Shown piece by piece: positions 62,595 through 64,000 of a stretch of 64,000 bases of DNA. The notes below the pieces were generated by a model. That model searched no databases. It worked only from the letters and a program-made list of their open reading frames with translations, and was not told where the DNA came from. Position 1 is the first letter of the stretch; each line of letters begins with the position of its first letter. The DNA is from an uncultured Eudoraea sp. Its GTDB lineage: Bacteria > Bacteroidota > Bacteroidia > Flavobacteriales > Flavobacteriaceae. Where the stretch lies: positions 620,001 through 684,000 of the forward strand of contig NZ_CANLGX010000001.1 in the NCBI RefSeq assembly GCF_947490415.1. Reading direction: 5' to 3'. The translations under genes were made by a program, and so were the position numbers.

Positions 62595-62768
62595 TTAAGC
62601 AGGAATGTGCTCTTCTTTTTCCCCCAGGTCCTGGCGAAGCTCCATCTTTATGCCTCGTGCAATGGTAGAGCCCGGCACATCATTATAAAGTAGTAAGGTG
62701 GAAGCATATATTTTCCTTGTCATATGATGGCTGATGGACTTGTTGATGCCGACAATATGCTCCTTTAA
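62595..62768 (-). pseudogene. C-terminal fragment of tyrosine recombinase
   Basis: Minus-strand frame reads LKEHIVGINKSISHHMTRKI, YASTLLLYNDVP, then RGIKMELRQDLGEKEEH and a stop. HHMTRKIYAST matches the HxxR block of phage-type integrases. No start codon, and its upstream part has been replaced by the lipoprotein gene, whose stop codon it overlaps. A fossil of a mobile element. Confidence 0.65.
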
Positions 62769-63166
62769 CCAGCAAAAAACGTGGAGTCTACAAAAGGAGT
62801 GCTATTCAGTTCTTCTATAGCAATGATTGTCAATATGATTATAGGAATTGCTATAATAGCAACCGTCACCCAGGTTGATTTGCTTTTACTCTGTATAAAA
62901 ACATTATCTATTTCATTAGTATCTAAAGGGATTTTGACCATATTCTTATTTAGTTTTTTAAGGCCATAGAATTTCCCCTCTTCAAACACAATTTGTTCAT
63001 AATGGTATTTTTTCTGGGAGATGGTATTAATCTTAGTCCGTTTTTGTTCCCGGACAGCCTGCTCCAAACTTACTGAGGCACTTTGATAAGCCACACAACC
63101 CTGAAACATCATAATTGATATAAAGAAAAGGGTAATTGATTTCAGCCATTTTTTAAGTGTTTTCAA
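62765..63166 (-). CDS. Small lipoprotein with C-terminal helix
   Basis: A 133-residue protein: lipobox MMFQGC after a signal (LKSITLFFISIMM), a polar middle, and a hydrophobic helix near the end (VTVAIIAIPIIILTIIAIEEL). Family unknown. Its 3' end runs into an integrase fragment, so the last residues may be recent. Confidence 0.6.
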   Translation of the reverse strand: MKTLKKWLKSITLFFISIMMFQGCVAYQSASVSLEQAVREQKRTKINTISQKKYHYEQIVFEEGKFYGLKKLNKNMVKIPLDTNEIDNVFIQSKSKSTWVTVAIIAIPIIILTIIAIEELNSTPFVDSTFFAG

Positions 63167-63330
63167 GGCAAAAAGGTTTAGATCTATAAGTCAAGGTAAT
63201 GAAAATGAAGGAAAAGGGAATTGTTTTTCAGATACTTATTAGTGTTTTCACGGCCACTGCGATTGAACCACCAGAATACTTTTCCAGATAATTTAGTACC
63301 TTGGGAAGACCAACCAACCACTTCCTTCCT

Positions 63331-63509
63331 ATGATCAACTTCTTCCAGGACAGCCCACCAAAAAAATGTCTGGCGACAACTAGTCTTTTAAATACATGAG
63401 GTATGCCATTGGGAAGGTAGTATTGGTGGTGGTTGGGATTCTGATTGCCTTGCAAATCAACAACTGGAATAAAAACCAACGAAATAGATATCAAAATAAA
63501 TATAACTAA
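63331..63509 (+). pseudogene. Fragment of a DUF6090-type gene
   Basis: Starts MINFFQ at 63331, then a frameshift into KKMSGDN, a TAG, and from 63396 the conserved MRYAIGKVVLVVVGILIALQ and INNWNKNQ. It ends at 63509; the rest of the domain is absent. Third damaged DUF6090 copy of the window. Confidence 0.8.
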
Positions 63510-63557
63510 ATAAAGCCTGCCACGCAGCATACCAGAGACTGCCGGCAGCAATAAGAA

Positions 63558-63923
63558 ATGAACATAGAAACATGCATAAAATATCTCGAATTTGTATACT
63601 ATGAATGTGAGAGATTCCTGGAAGATGGACGCGTTACAGATGATGAATTAAACAAACTAATCATTGAGTTTCACAGATTTCTGGACCAGGCATCTGAGAG
63701 TACCTTGCCTGTCGGAATAAAAGATCGAATCGCTGAATTGAATATAGATTACCCCAGGGCTCAAATTAGACGTGGGTATTGGTACATGTTCTCCGTTGTA
63801 TTCACATTGGGATTAATGGCCATAATTTCCACTAACTTAAGACAAAGAAAGCGAAAGAGAGTTTTGGAAAATCTAAAAAGCGATACGGCAAACACATTAA
63901 TTTTTATCAAAACGAATTACTAA
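63558..63923 (+). CDS. Small hypothetical membrane protein
   Basis: A 121-residue protein with an N-terminal helical domain (ETCIKYLEFVYYECERFLED) and one transmembrane helix near residues 76-93 (YMFSVVFTLGLMAIIST), then a basic tail. Good internal composition but no family recognised. Confidence 0.6.
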   Translation: MNIETCIKYLEFVYYECERFLEDGRVTDDELNKLIIEFHRFLDQASESTLPVGIKDRIAELNIDYPRAQIRRGYWYMFSVVFTLGLMAIISTNLRQRKRKRVLENLKSDTANTLIFIKTNY

Positions 63924-63962
63924 AATTATTAATACTATACTAACCAATTAAAAAGGATTCAA

Positions 63963-64000
63963 ATGAGTACTATGAAAGAAAAAGTTGTGCTGATCACCGG
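63963..64000 (+). CDS. Short-chain dehydrogenase, truncated by window end
   Basis: Only the first 13 codons are present (MSTMKEKVVLITG). VVLITG is the start of the Rossmann nucleotide-binding motif of short-chain dehydrogenases. The preceding AAAGGATT is a plausible ribosome-binding run. Confidence 0.65.
   Translation, partial: MSTMKEKVVLIT

Overview
The window reads as chromosomal DNA of a Bacteroidota bacterium, most likely a marine or soil flavobacterium. It is A+T rich, coding starts mostly lack Shine-Dalgarno sequences, promoters carry the Bacteroidota -7 box TAnnTTTG, and the families (DUF6090-type membrane proteins, YegP, M1 peptidase, LytTR and AraC sensors with membrane N-termini) are typical of that group. 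No rRNA, tRNA, CRISPR array or intact mobile element was seen.

Layout. 0-25 kb is mixed chromosome: an MBL hydrolase with a PAS protein, an M1 aminopeptidase, a TPR adenylate cyclase behind two small secreted paralogues, a papain-like amidase, a four-gene sugar oxidoreductase operon (GMC, Gfo/Idh/MocA, gluconate-dehydrogenase subunit 3-like, NagB-like), a KefB-like antiporter, a LytTR regulator next to a cupin gene, an Lnt-like acyltransferase with an AraC regulator, and an OmpA protein. 25-56.6 kb is a coherent stress island: TerB, alcohol dehydrogenase, surface/bactofilin-like protein, hydrolase, phosphoribosyltransferase, RtcB-archease-methyltransferase, dodecin, baeRF, response regulator, PfkB, small RNAs, HtrA, FtsH, CheB/CheR/PAS and a histidine kinase, BON protein, sigma factor, LigD-type polymerase, erythromycin esterase, desaturase, P-type ATPase and Hsp20. 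57-60.4 kb holds a fructosamine (frl-like) cluster. 60.7-64 kb holds an aldo/keto reductase, lipoproteins and gene remnants.

Main discovery. Nearly every transcription unit of the island is preceded by a palindrome TGA-N6-TCA, the half-site spacing of Crp/Fnr-family regulators. In most of them a -7 box (TAnnTTTG or a close variant) begins exactly 24 nt after the last base of the palindrome, which puts the palindrome near -41.5. The start codon is then usually about 50 nt from the palindrome. I count 19 exact palindromes (two as a second or alternative site) between 25.2 and 56.6 kb. This suggests one regulator controls an entire proteostasis, RNA-repair and dormancy programme, an analogue of DosR regulons or of the proteobacterial heat-resistance locus.

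The same promoters drive three tandem non-coding units in the 925-bp gap after pfkB. Units 1 and 2 share, in the same order, the operator, a -7 box, a 5' motif AGTTCwTTGAAAA, a hairpin with an 11-nt G-rich loop, two short boxes and a perfect 12-13 bp terminator. They look like a duplicated, undescribed small RNA family.

Other notable items are three decayed DUF6090 genes, a decayed BON copy beside its intact parent, three coiled-coil paralogues scattered over the island, a direct repeat downstream of the LytTR gene, and fossils of an integrase and of a carbohydrate-active protein at the edges.
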